Of a DNA stretch of 64,000 bases, positions 1 through 8,778 are shown piece by piece (position 1 is the first letter of the stretch; each line of letters begins with the position of its first letter). Made by a program: the position numbers and the translations under genes. A model generated the notes under the pieces. The model saw only the letters and a list, made by a program, of their open reading frames with translations, made no database searches and was not told where the DNA came from. Origin of the DNA: Cupriavidus basilensis (GTDB lineage Bacteria > Pseudomonadota > Gammaproteobacteria > Burkholderiales > Burkholderiaceae); assembly GCF_008801925.2 (NCBI RefSeq), contig NZ_CP062803.1, positions 2,914,001-2,978,000 on the forward strand, in the 5' to 3' direction.

Positions 1-1
1 C

Positions 2-358
2 TTCCTTCCGCACCGGCTCAACCGCCATCCCGTTGTGGTGCGCGGCCTCACCGCTGACGAACTCTGGATTTGCTGCGGCCTGTCCGGTGCCGCCGGCCTG
101 CTGGTCGGCGCGCCGCTGTCCTGGGTGTTCCGCACGATCGCGCTGGCGCCGACCTTCGTCGTCCTGGGCGTGGCGCTCGGCGTCTTCATCGGCGGCGGCA
201 TCCTGCGCCGCCTCAAGCGTGGGCGTCCCGACACCTGGCTGTATCGGCAACTGCAATGGCGCATCGCCACGCGCCATCCGCTGATGGCCGGCTGGGTGGG
301 TGGCCATGTGCTGATCTCGCGCTCGGGCTTCTGGTCCACCCGCAGGAGCATGCGATGA
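2..358 (+). CDS. ICE conjugal transfer protein, TIGR03750/DUF3487 family (5' partial)
   Basis: This is a small membrane protein of the ICE type IV secretion system. The open frame runs in from the window edge and reads FLPHRLNRHPVVVRGLTADEL, which matches the usual N-terminal region of the family, so the true start is upstream and the GTG codons at 35/38 are internal. Two hydrophobic segments (around bases 65-135 and 140-215) predict a two-pass inner-membrane protein. Its stop overlaps the next start (ATGA at 355-358), consistent with translational coupling. Its exact role in mating-pair formation is not known. Confidence 0.85.
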   Translation, partial: FLPHRLNRHPVVVRGLTADELWICCGLSGAAGLLVGAPLSWVFRTIALAPTFVVLGVALGVFIGGGILRRLKRGRPDTWLYRQLQWRIATRHPLMAGWVGGHVLISRSGFWSTRRSMR

Positions 359-1047
359 GCCGCTTCAAAAACGAGATCACCCACCTGCAGGCGCACATCA
401 AGACCTTGCGGCTGGCCGCGGGCGCGCTGGTCGTCGTCGCCCTGGTCATGGGCGGCGGCTGGTGGAGCGCGCCGCGCGACCTGACCATCCACGTCCCGCC
501 CGACCTGCGCTCTGGCAGTACCCGCAAGTGGTGGGAAGTGCCGCCCGAATCGGTCTATGCGTTCACGTTCTACGTGTTCCAGACGCTGAACCGCTGGCCA
601 ACCAATGGCGAGGAAGACTACTCGCGCAACCTCCACACGCTCTCGCCGTACCTTACCCCGTCCTGCCAGGCCTTCCTGCGCGCGGACTACGACTACCGCC
701 GTTCCACGGGCGAGCTGCGCCAGCGCGTGCGCGGGATTTATGAGATCCCCGGCCGCGGCTACGGCGACGACCCCACGGCGCGCGTGCGCGTGGTCTCCGA
801 CCGCGACTGGGTGGTGACGCTCGACATCACCGCCGACGAGTACTACGGCGCCGAGCAGGTCAAGCGCGCGCTCGTGCGCTACCCGGTGAAGGTCACGCGG
901 GTGGACGTCGATCCCGCCCGCAACCCCTTCGGCCTGGCGCTGGACTGCTACGACGGCGCGCCCCAGCGCATCAGCGCACCGGAGCCGACTCGCCCGGCAC
1001 CTGGCGGCCTGTCTCCGCAAGCGCCCCAAGGAGGAAACACCCCATGA
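355..1047 (+). CDS. ICE conjugal transfer protein, TIGR03746/DUF2895 family
   Basis: The product is 230 residues: a short cytoplasmic N-terminus, one membrane helix (about residues 20-40) and a periplasmic domain. The topology resembles VirB8/TraE-type scaffold proteins, which is an inference. ATG at 355 overlaps the stop of the preceding gene, so it is preferred over the far-upstream in-frame codon at 70. The C-terminal 30 residues are Pro/Gly rich. The stop again overlaps the following ATG (1044-1047). Family assignment rests on gene order and recognisable sequence (MSRFKNEITHLQAHIKTLRL). Confidence 0.85.
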   Translation: MSRFKNEITHLQAHIKTLRLAAGALVVVALVMGGGWWSAPRDLTIHVPPDLRSGSTRKWWEVPPESVYAFTFYVFQTLNRWPTNGEEDYSRNLHTLSPYLTPSCQAFLRADYDYRRSTGELRQRVRGIYEIPGRGYGDDPTARVRVVSDRDWVVTLDITADEYYGAEQVKRALVRYPVKVTRVDVDPARNPFGLALDCYDGAPQRISAPEPTRPAPGGLSPQAPQGGNTP

Positions 1048-1961
1048 AGCATCCTGTACTCGTGCTGCTGGGGCTGCTGGCCGTGGCCGCGGCACCCGTC
1101 TCCCATGCTGTGGAGATTCTGCGGTGGGAACGCATGCCGCTGGCGGTGCCGCTGAAGGTCGGCCAGGAGCGCATCGTGTTCATCGACCGGAACGTCCGCG
1201 TGGGCGTGCCCGCAGGCGTGGGCGAACGCCTGCGCGTGCAGAGCGCAGGTGGCGCGGTGTACCTGCGCGCCAGCGAGCCGATCGAGCCCACGCGGCTGCA
1301 ATTGCAGGACGCCGACACGGGCGCGCTGATCCTGCTCGACATTGCGGCCGAGCCGCCCAAAGACGGCGAAGCCGAGCTGGAGCCGGTGCGCATCGTCGAG
1401 GGCAGCAGCACCCCTGCGCGCTACGGCGATCAGCCAGGCGGTGCCGATGAGGCCCCGGCACGCGCCCAGGACCAAGCAGGTACGCGGGCGACCCGGCGCG
1501 AAACCCCGGTTCCGGTCGTCCTGACGCGCTTCGCCGCGCAGAACCTCTACGCGCCGCTGCGCACTGTGGAGTCGCTGCCTGGCGTCATGCGGGTGAACCT
1601 GCGCCGTGACCTCGACCTGGACACACTGATGCCAACGCTGCCCGTGCGCGCGGTCGCACTCGCGTCGTGGCGCCTGGAGGACCAGTGGGTCACTGCCGTG
1701 CGCCTGACCAACAGCAGCAGCGGCTGGGTCACGCTCGACCCGCGCGTGCTGCAAGGCGATTTCCTCACCGCCACCTTCCAGCACGAAGCGCTCGGACCGC
1801 GCGGGACGCCCGAGGACACGACCGTCCTGTACCTGGTGACGCGCGGGCACGGCCTCGCGCAATCGCTGCTGCCGGCGATCCACCGCTTCGACCCGGCCGT
1901 GCATCTGCCGCAGCGGGAAGCTGAAGCCGACGATGGCAAGGAGGCCCGCCATGCGCAGTAA
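1044..1961 (+). CDS. ICE conjugal transfer protein, TIGR03749/DUF3438 family
   Basis: This 305-residue exported protein has an N-terminal signal peptide (about residues 1-22, ending near SHA). It occupies the operon slot of a TraK/VirB9-like periplasmic component. The start overlaps the upstream stop, and GGAGG at about 1031 supports it. The C-terminal part (YLVTRGHGLAQSLLP and following) is typical of the family. The middle has a Pro/Ala/Glu-rich stretch. The outer-membrane or core-complex role is inferred from the family and context. Confidence 0.85.
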   Translation: MKHPVLVLLGLLAVAAAPVSHAVEILRWERMPLAVPLKVGQERIVFIDRNVRVGVPAGVGERLRVQSAGGAVYLRASEPIEPTRLQLQDADTGALILLDIAAEPPKDGEAELEPVRIVEGSSTPARYGDQPGGADEAPARAQDQAGTRATRRETPVPVVLTRFAAQNLYAPLRTVESLPGVMRVNLRRDLDLDTLMPTLPVRAVALASWRLEDQWVTAVRLTNSSSGWVTLDPRVLQGDFLTATFQHEALGPRGTPEDTTVLYLVTRGHGLAQSLLPAIHRFDPAVHLPQREAEADDGKEARHAQ

Positions 1962-3369
1962 CGGCTTGCTCAAGTGGCTGATGATCCCGGTCGCCTTGCT
2001 GGTGCTGTTCGTTGCCATCCGGCTGTTCTCCGGTGGAAGCACGTCGGCACCGCCCGCCGCGGATGCTGGCTCCAAGCTCACGCCCGAGGAAATGAAGGCG
2101 TTGGGCATCGAAGGCGATACCCCGCGCGATACCGTGGCAACGCTCGTCGCCCAGGTGAAACAGTTGCGCACCGAGCTTCAGACCGCGCTGACCGACAACA
2201 AGTCGCAGCGCGAGGAAAACCAGCGGCTGCGCCAGCGGGAGAACTCCATTGATCAGCGCATCAATTCGGCCCTCGAATCCGAGCGCTCCAACCTGCGCCG
2301 CGACCAGGAACAGGCGGCCAGCGCGCGCCAGCAGACCGAGGGGCTGCTCGCCGACCTGCAGCGGCGCCTGGACAGCATTGGCGGGCGCGGCGGCGGTCAC
2401 GCTGATCTGCCGGTGGGCCTGGGGCTGCGCGGCGGCGACGAGGCCGGCATGGAAGGCGGCATGCGCTGGGTCGAACCGGACGACGCGAAGAAGGCCGAGG
2501 GCCGCAATGGCAGTCGTGGCGCAGGCAGCGGCATGAGCTTCCCGACGAGCTTCGGCCCGGCACAAAGCACACTGGAAACCACCGCGGAAACCGTGGCGAA
2601 CGCCGGCGCAGGTGCGGCAGGCGTCAAGAGCGCCAAGCCGGTCTATACCGTGCCGACCAACTCGACACTGATGGGCTCCGTGGCGATGACGGCGCTGATT
2701 GGGCGCGTGCCGATCGACGGGACGGTGAACGATCCGTACCCCTTCAAGGTGCTGGTCGGGCCGGACAATCTGACTGCCAACGGCATCGACATTCCCGACG
2801 TGGCCGGCGCGGTGTTCTCCGGAACCGCATCGGGCGACTGGACGCTCTCGTGCGTGCGCGGCCAGGTTCGCAGCATCACCTTCGTCTTCAACGACGGCAC
2901 GATCCGCACGATTCCCGAAGACCGCGAAGGCAACCAGCAGAACAACCAGCAGCGCGACGGCCTGGGCTGGATCAGCGACCCGCACGGCATCCCGTGCGTC
3001 AGCGGCGAACGGCGCAGCAACGCCCAGCAGTACCTCGGGTCGCAAGCTCTGATCACCGCGGCCGGAGCCGGCGTGGCCTCGCTCATCGAGAGCGACAGCG
3101 GCCGCATGTCCTACGTCGGCTCGGACGGCGCCATCGGCACCGTGGGCATCAGCGGCAAGGAAGCAGTCGGCCAGATCCTCGCGGGCGGCGTCCGGGACAT
3201 GTCGACCTGGGTCAACAAGCTCTACGGACAGGCTTTCGCCGCCGTCTATGTGCAGCCCGGCGCCAAGGTTGCCGTCCACCTCGAAAAGCCGCTCGCCATC
3301 GACTTCGATCCCGAAGGCCGCAAGGTCGATCACCGCGCAGGAGAAAGCCATGCACTCGAACTTGACTAA
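1951..3369 (+). CDS. ICE conjugal transfer protein, TIGR03752 family (TraB/VirB10-like)
   Basis: This 472-residue protein has an N-terminal membrane anchor (LLKWLMIPVALLVLFVAIRLF), then a long coiled-coil-prone region (about residues 45-140, rich in Gln/Arg/Glu). A C-terminal periplasmic domain with 'VPTNSTLMGSVAMTALIGRVP' resembles VirB10/TraB core subunits. ATG 1951 is chosen over 1933 because GGAGG lies 6-10 bases before it. It overlaps the preceding gene by 11 bases. It probably spans the periplasm in the secretion channel. Confidence 0.85.
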   Translation: MRSNGLLKWLMIPVALLVLFVAIRLFSGGSTSAPPAADAGSKLTPEEMKALGIEGDTPRDTVATLVAQVKQLRTELQTALTDNKSQREENQRLRQRENSIDQRINSALESERSNLRRDQEQAASARQQTEGLLADLQRRLDSIGGRGGGHADLPVGLGLRGGDEAGMEGGMRWVEPDDAKKAEGRNGSRGAGSGMSFPTSFGPAQSTLETTAETVANAGAGAAGVKSAKPVYTVPTNSTLMGSVAMTALIGRVPIDGTVNDPYPFKVLVGPDNLTANGIDIPDVAGAVFSGTASGDWTLSCVRGQVRSITFVFNDGTIRTIPEDREGNQQNNQQRDGLGWISDPHGIPCVSGERRSNAQQYLGSQALITAAGAGVASLIESDSGRMSYVGSDGAIGTVGISGKEAVGQILAGGVRDMSTWVNKLYGQAFAAVYVQPGAKVAVHLEKPLAIDFDPEGRKVDHRAGESHALELD

Positions 3370-3799
3370 CCTGGCCCGTGGCCTGGCACTGGCCCTCGCC
3401 GTCGCGGTGCTTGGCGGCTGCGCCACCAGCAAGGAAAAGCTGCTGACCCACGGTGACCGCACGATGATGGACATCTGGCAGCAGGAGGCCGGCGACGGCG
3501 GTGGCGCAGCCGGACGGAACGCCGGCCGCCAGCTGCTCGATGCGCGCCAGAGCCTGCGTCGGCCCCTGACCGACGCCGACGTGCAGGTCGCACCCGTCGA
3601 GCAGATGCGCTACACGCGCACCGCGCGCAATGAGGTCCACCGCCAGTTCCAGCGTCTGCCCAATCCCGATCTCGTCATGTACGTGTATCCGCACCTGGCG
3701 GGCACGGACCCCGTGCCGGTGCCGGGCTACACGACGGTCTTCCCGCTCAACCAGCGCATCCAGTACGCCATGCCAGGCGAGCGCGTGGAGGCCTACTGA
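3350..3799 (+). CDS. ICE conjugal transfer lipoprotein, TIGR03751 family
   Basis: The product is a 149-residue lipoprotein. The N-terminal signal ends in a lipobox (VLGGC, Cys about residue 23), so it should be lipidated and membrane anchored. The start at 3350 has AGGAG six bases upstream; the longer frame from 3248 lacks a signal and overlaps the previous gene deeply. Members of this family resemble the small VirB7/TraV lipoproteins that stabilise the outer core complex, which is inferred. The stop TGA overlaps the ATG of the ATPase gene. Confidence 0.85.
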   Translation: MHSNLTNLARGLALALAVAVLGGCATSKEKLLTHGDRTMMDIWQQEAGDGGGAAGRNAGRQLLDARQSLRRPLTDADVQVAPVEQMRYTRTARNEVHRQFQRLPNPDLVMYVYPHLAGTDPVPVPGYTTVFPLNQRIQYAMPGERVEAY

Positions 3800-6693
3800 T
3801 GCGGTGGAAACTTCCCTGGCCTAAGCCGGCCGCGCCGAAGCTGGCCGCATCCGGCGCTGGTGATGATGAGCAGCCGGACGGCTGGCAGCGCCACGTCGAG
3901 GCCTTGCGGCAGGTCGGCATCCCCGAACCCGGCTCGGCAGTCCGGGGCCGCAAGCCGGCGACGGAGGCCGACGAGCAGGCGCTGTACGACGTCGCACCGT
4001 CCTTCGTGGAACTGCTGCCCTGGGTGGAGTTCTTGCCCGAGTCGAAATCGATGCTCCTGGAGGACGGCCAATCGGTGGCCGCCTTCTTCGAGCTGGTGCC
4101 GCTGGGGACCGAGGGCCGGGAACCCGGCTGGCTCGCGCACGCCCGCGACGCCTTAGAAAACGCGCTCCAGGACAGCTTCGATGAACTGGACGAGAACCCC
4201 TGGGTGTTGCAGCTCTACGCCCAGGACGAACCGAGCTTCGACCAGTACATGCAGACGTTGCGCGACTACGTGCAGCCGCGCGCCCGTGGCACGGTGTTCA
4301 CGGAGTTCTACCTGCGGTTCTTTGCCCACCATCTGCGCGCGGTGGCCAAGCCCGGTGGCTTGTTCCAGGACACGGTGGTCACACGCTTGCGCTGGCGCGG
4401 CCAGACGAGGCGTGTGCGCATGGTCGTCTATCGCCGCGTGACCGGACAAGGACAGGGCCAGGCAAACCGCCGGGGCCAGACACCCGAGCAGATGCTGAAC
4501 ATCGTCTGCGACCGCCTGTGCGGCGGGCTGGCGAACGCCGGCATCCAGGCTCGCCGCCTGGGTGCGGCAGACGTCCATGACTGGCTGCTGCGCTGGTTCA
4601 ACCCGCGTCCGACGCTGCTCGGGCCTGGGGTCGAGGACCGGGAGCGCTTCTATGCGTTCGCGCGCTACCCCGCCGACACCGAGGCTGGCGAGATCGAACT
4701 GGCGAGCGGGCGGGATTTTAGCCAGCGGCTTTTCTTCAGCCAGCCACGCTCGGACGTGGAGCATGGCACCTGGCACTTCGACGGCATACCGCACCGTGTG
4801 TTGGTCACTGACCGGCTGCGCATGCCGCCCGGAACGGGACACCTGACTGGCGAAACCCGCAAGGGCGATGCGATCAACACGCTGTTCGATCAGATGCCCG
4901 AGGACACGACGATGTGTCTGACCATGGTGGCGACGCCCCAGGACATTCTCGAATCGCACCTGAACCACCTGGCGAAGAAGGCAGTCGGCGAAACACTGGC
5001 ATCGGAGCAGACGCTCAAGGACGTGCAGGAGGCGCGCTCGCTCATCGGCAGCGCGCACAAACTCTACCGCGGCACGCTGGCCTTCTATCTGCGCGGACGC
5101 GACGAAGCCGAGCTTGACCGGCGCGGTCTGGACCTCGCCAACGTGATGCTCAACGCGGGGTTGCAGCCCGTTCGCGAGGACGATGAAGTCGCGCCGCTCA
5201 ACAGCTATCTGCGCTGGCTACCGTGCTGCTACAACCCCGCGCAGGATCGGCGAAACTGGTTCACCCAACTGATGTTCGCCCAGCATGTGGCGAATCTCTC
5301 GCCGGCGTGGGGTCGCAGCCAGGGTACGGGCCATCCGGGCAACACGTTCTTCAACCGCGGTGGCGGGCCGATCACGTTTGATCCGCTGAACCGCTTAGAC
5401 AGGCAGATGAATGCCCATCTATTCCTGTTCGGCCCCACCGGCTCGGGCAAGAGCGCCACGCTCAACAACCTGCTGAACCAGGTCACGGCCATCTACCGAC
5501 CGCGGCTGTTCATCGTGGAGGCTGGCAACAGCTTCGGCCTGTTCAGCGACTTCGCACGCATGCTCGGGCTGACGGTAAACCGGGTCAAGCTGGCCCCAGG
5601 TTCGGGCATCAGCCTCGCGCCATTCGCAGACGCGCGTCGGCTGATCGAGACGCCCAGCGACGTGCAGACGCTCGACGCCGACGCGCTGGATGAAGACCCG
5701 CCACCAGATGCCTCGGCCATGGAGGCGGACGAGCAGCGCGACGTGTTGGGCGAGTTGGAGATCACGGCACGGCTGATGATCACCGGCGGCGAGGACAAGG
5801 AGGAAGCCCGGATGACGCGGGCTGACCGCTCGCTGATCCGTCAGTGCATCCTCGACGCCGCCGAGCACTGCGTGGCCGACAAACGCACGGTGCTCACTCG
5901 CGACGTGCGCAACGCGCTGCGCGCCCGCGGCCAGGACCCGACGCTGCCCGAAATGCGCCGCGTGCGGCTGCTGGAGATGGCGGATGCGATGGACATGTTC
6001 TGTCAAGGCACGGACGGCGAAATGTTCGACCGCGACGGCACGCCGTGGCCCGAAGCCGACATCACCTTGGTTGACCTCGCGACATACGCCCGCGAGGGCT
6101 ACAACGCGCAGCTCTCCATCGCTTACATCAGCCTGATCAGCACGGTGAACAACATCGCCGAGCGCGACCAATACCTGGGACGCCCGATCATCAACGTCAC
6201 CGACGAAGGCCACATCATCACGAAGAACCCGCTGCTCGCGCCCTACGTCGTGAAAATTACAAAGATGTGGAGGAAATTGGGGGCCTGGTTCTGGCTCGCG
6301 ACGCAGAACATCGACGACCTGCCGCGCGCCGCGGAGCCCATGCTCAACATGATCGAGTGGTGGATCTGTCTCAGCATGCCGCCCGATGAAGTTGAGAAGA
6401 TCGCGCGGTTCCGCGAACTCTCGCCCGCGCAGAAGGCGCTGATGCTTTCGGCGCGCAAGGAAGCGGGGAAATTCACCGAAGGCGTCATCCTCTCCAAGAG
6501 CATGGAAGTGCTGTTCCGCGCCGTGCCGCCGTCCCTGTACCTCGCCCTCGCGCAGACAGAACCCGAGGAGAAGGCCGAACGCTACCAGCTCATGCAGCAG
6601 TACGGCTGCACCGAACTGGAAGCGGCTTTCAAGGTGGCCGAGAAGATCGACCAGGCCCGCGGCATCGAGTCGCCGGCCCTGGAACTGTCGTAA
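3799..6693 (+). CDS. Conjugative transfer ATPase, VirB4/TraC type (TIGR03744 / PFL_4706 family)
   Basis: This 964-residue protein is the energising ATPase of the mating-pair apparatus, acting at the cytoplasmic face. Walker A is GPTGSGKSA at about residues 545-553. A Walker B-like INVTDEGH lies near residue 800, followed by the 'WLATQNIDDLP' sensor region. The N-terminal half has no enzymatic motif, as in other VirB4 proteins. An acidic insert (DALDEDPPPDASAMEADEQ, around residues 630-655) lies between the Walker motifs. The ATG overlaps the upstream stop. Length and motifs look intact. Confidence 0.92.
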   Translation: MRWKLPWPKPAAPKLAASGAGDDEQPDGWQRHVEALRQVGIPEPGSAVRGRKPATEADEQALYDVAPSFVELLPWVEFLPESKSMLLEDGQSVAAFFELVPLGTEGREPGWLAHARDALENALQDSFDELDENPWVLQLYAQDEPSFDQYMQTLRDYVQPRARGTVFTEFYLRFFAHHLRAVAKPGGLFQDTVVTRLRWRGQTRRVRMVVYRRVTGQGQGQANRRGQTPEQMLNIVCDRLCGGLANAGIQARRLGAADVHDWLLRWFNPRPTLLGPGVEDRERFYAFARYPADTEAGEIELASGRDFSQRLFFSQPRSDVEHGTWHFDGIPHRVLVTDRLRMPPGTGHLTGETRKGDAINTLFDQMPEDTTMCLTMVATPQDILESHLNHLAKKAVGETLASEQTLKDVQEARSLIGSAHKLYRGTLAFYLRGRDEAELDRRGLDLANVMLNAGLQPVREDDEVAPLNSYLRWLPCCYNPAQDRRNWFTQLMFAQHVANLSPAWGRSQGTGHPGNTFFNRGGGPITFDPLNRLDRQMNAHLFLFGPTGSGKSATLNNLLNQVTAIYRPRLFIVEAGNSFGLFSDFARMLGLTVNRVKLAPGSGISLAPFADARRLIETPSDVQTLDADALDEDPPPDASAMEADEQRDVLGELEITARLMITGGEDKEEARMTRADRSLIRQCILDAAEHCVADKRTVLTRDVRNALRARGQDPTLPEMRRVRLLEMADAMDMFCQGTDGEMFDRDGTPWPEADITLVDLATYAREGYNAQLSIAYISLISTVNNIAERDQYLGRPIINVTDEGHIITKNPLLAPYVVKITKMWRKLGAWFWLATQNIDDLPRAAEPMLNMIEWWICLSMPPDEVEKIARFRELSPAQKALMLSARKEAGKFTEGVILSKSMEVLFRAVPPSLYLALAQTEPEEKAERYQLMQQYGCTELEAAFKVAEKIDQARGIESPALELS

Positions 6694-6706
6694 ACCGGAG
6701 AACGCC

Positions 6707-7492
6707 ATGGAACAGAAACGTCCTTCCATTCCGATGCAGGTCCAGGCGTTCCGCCGTCGCCGCTGGCGGCCTCGCTGGCCCTGGGTATTGGCTGCTGCGC
6801 TGGTCGCGCTGCTGCTGATCTGGCTGGTGTCCCGGACGCCCGGCGAATCCTCAGCGCCGTCGCGCGCGCCGGTCAGCACGGCGCAGGTCGCTGGGCCACC
6901 CTGGCAGATGGGCAACCCGGAAGGCCGTTTCACGCTGACGCTCTATGCCGACCTGGAATGCCCGTTCTGCCGGGAGTATTTCCCGCAGCTCAAGCGCTGG
7001 GTCGGCAACAACACCGACGTGGCGCTGCAATGGCATCACCAGCCGCTGGCCGCGCACGAGCCTGCCGCGTCGGCCGAGGCACGTCTGGCCGAGTGCGCCG
7101 CCGAAGCGGGCGGGCATGCGGCGTTCTGGCAGGCGGTCGAATGGGTCTATGCCCACACGCGCAGCGACGGCCAGGGCTTGCCCGATGGCTTGCGTTACCC
7201 CGAAACAACGTCAGCCATCGAACAGTGCATGGCTAGCGAGCGCCCCAACGTGGCCATCCGCGCGCAGGCCGCGGAAGCCACCAAGAGCGGCGTGACCGCC
7301 ACGCCGTCGCTGCGACTGCTCGATCGCCAGACGGGCCAGGCCATCCTGTTGCAGGGGCCGATCGAGGGCGATGCCTTGCTCTCGGCCATGGACCTGCTGG
7401 CGGCCGGGGAAATGGCCAGCGACGCGCCGGGTTCGCCCGCCACCCCCACATCCGAAATGCCTGCCGACGTTGTCGGCGACATGCCCAGGTAG
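6707..7492 (+). CDS. DsbA-like thiol oxidoreductase of the conjugation operon
   Basis: The 261-residue product has a basic N-terminus, one membrane helix (about 21-43) and a periplasmic thioredoxin-fold domain with the redox motif CPFC at residues 85-88. The cis-Pro loop VTATPSLRL is present. It probably makes or isomerises disulfides in cysteine-bearing mating proteins, several of which are encoded just downstream. It starts 13 bases after the ATPase stop, with GGAGAA as ribosome binding site. The C-terminal 30 residues are low complexity. Confidence 0.82.
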   Translation: MEQKRPSIPMQVQAFRRRRWRPRWPWVLAAALVALLLIWLVSRTPGESSAPSRAPVSTAQVAGPPWQMGNPEGRFTLTLYADLECPFCREYFPQLKRWVGNNTDVALQWHHQPLAAHEPAASAEARLAECAAEAGGHAAFWQAVEWVYAHTRSDGQGLPDGLRYPETTSAIEQCMASERPNVAIRAQAAEATKSGVTATPSLRLLDRQTGQAILLQGPIEGDALLSAMDLLAAGEMASDAPGSPATPTSEMPADVVGDMPR

Positions 7493-7674
7493 CCCTCGGT
7501 CTTGAAGGCTACGGCGCGGCTCGCCGCGCTGACCGCTACCCGTTCGCTTTCGCATCCTGGCCGCGAACAATCACCGCCGCGCGGTGATGGATGCACCTTG
7601 TTCCGCTGTTTCCATCCCCAGGAGGGCTTGCCCTCCCAGGGTGGCGCCCTCCGCTCACTTTCTGGAGGTCCGCC

Positions 7675-8169
7675 ATGTCTCTCGTCGCCAACGACTCCTG
7701 CGTGGAGCCACGTTTTGCCCCCATGTCCCAATCCGATGACTGGATCATCCGGCAAGCCATCGCGCTGCTGGAGCAGCGGGTCTTCAAGAAGGGGCCATCC
7801 CTGGAGAGGCCTGCCGCCGTCAAGGACTACCTGCGCCTGAAACTGGCCGCCGAGCCCAATGAAGTCTTCGCCATCGTGTTCCTCAACAGCATGCACGAGG
7901 TGCTGGCCTACGAGCCGATGTTCAGAGGCACGATCCATTCGACCTCGGTGCATGCGCGTCCGATCGTGCAGCGTGCCTTGGAACTGAATGCGGCAGCGGT
8001 CATTTTTTCTCACCAACACCCTTCGGGCTGCACGGAGCCGTCGAGCGCGGACCGTGCGTTGACCCAAACGCTGAGGGCCGCGTTGTCGCTGATCGACGTG
8101 AGGGTGCTGGATCACCTCATCGTCGGCCAGGGCACGCCGTACTCGTTCGCGGAATCCGGCCTGCTGTAG
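7675..8169 (+). CDS. RadC-like JAB/MPN-domain protein
   Basis: The 164-residue protein has the RadC-type JAB motif HQHPSGCTEPSSAD near its C-terminus, giving a putative zinc-binding MPN fold. The helix-hairpin-helix N-terminus of full-length RadC is absent, as is common for copies on plasmids, prophages and ICEs. The start at 7675 follows TGGAGG; an in-frame ATG at 7591 has no comparable site. The role of RadC is unresolved even in model bacteria. It is followed by a strong hairpin terminator, so it ends a transcription unit. Confidence 0.8.
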   Translation: MSLVANDSCVEPRFAPMSQSDDWIIRQAIALLEQRVFKKGPSLERPAAVKDYLRLKLAAEPNEVFAIVFLNSMHEVLAYEPMFRGTIHSTSVHARPIVQRALELNAAAVIFSHQHPSGCTEPSSADRALTQTLRAALSLIDVRVLDHLIVGQGTPYSFAESGLL

Positions 8170-8194
8170 CGACGGCATCGGCTCCCTGATCCAC

Positions 8195-8220
8195 GCGGAG
8201 GCTTCGGCCTCCGCTTTTTC
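8195..8220 (+). terminator. Rho-independent terminator after radC-like gene
   Basis: GCGGAGG and CCTCCGC pair around a CTTCGG loop and are followed by five T residues. It lies 26 bases after the radC-like stop. Confidence 0.85.
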
Positions 8221-8331
8221 ATGGGCGCGAGACAAGCAGGTATGCGGGCAGTGCGCGATGCGCATTGTTTGTTGGGGCCGCGTCGGCTTCGCGTTTGACT
8301 ACTGCTCTGATCAACTTCAAGGGCACGCGAC

Positions 8332-8778
8332 ATGACAGCATCCCTTTCCAGGTTCGCGCCGGGCTGGCGAACCCTCGGCCGGGCCGTGGCGCTGCCGGCA
8401 GCCCTGGCCGTTTTCAGCCCGGCCACCTTCGCCGCCGACGTGGTGGTCGTCACCGACAGCCGCCACCCGGTCAAGACCATGGGCGGCGAGCGGCTGATCG
8501 AGCTGGACGAAGCCCACAGGATTGAAGCGGAGCTTTCCGCGGGACTGCCCACCGACCCCGAACAGGCGACGGCCATCGTCAAGCGCCGGCTGAATGGCGG
8601 CGGTGCCGATCTGCAGCGACGCATCGCTTCCGCATACCAAGGCGTTACCGACGCATGGAGCCTCGGCATCACCAGCCTCCCGGCCGTGGTGGTGGACAGG
8701 CGCTATGTGGTCTATGGCGAGCCGGATGTGGCTCGCGCTGTCGCGCGCATCGAGCAGCACCGGAGGACCCAGCCGTGA
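8332..8778 (+). CDS. ICE conjugal transfer protein, TIGR03757/DUF1525 family
   Basis: This 148-residue exported protein has a signal peptide ending near TFAAD (about residue 35). The family is thioredoxin-like in size and resembles TrbC/TraW-associated proteins, but no CXXC is present. The C-terminal 'GITSLPAVVVDRRYVVYG' is the recognisable family signature. It is the first gene of the second mating operon, after the terminator at 8195-8220. Its stop overlaps the GTG start of the next gene. Confidence 0.85.
   Translation: MTASLSRFAPGWRTLGRAVALPAALAVFSPATFAADVVVVTDSRHPVKTMGGERLIELDEAHRIEAELSAGLPTDPEQATAIVKRRLNGGGADLQRRIASAYQGVTDAWSLGITSLPAVVVDRRYVVYGEPDVARAVARIEQHRRTQP

Noticed and set aside
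948..3474. Long minus-strand open frames (948-2171 and 1765-3474) opposite the transfer genes
   Set aside because: They are typical GC-rich antisense shadows: Arg/Ala/His-rich with no domain, and the plus-strand genes have overlapping starts, signals and family matches.
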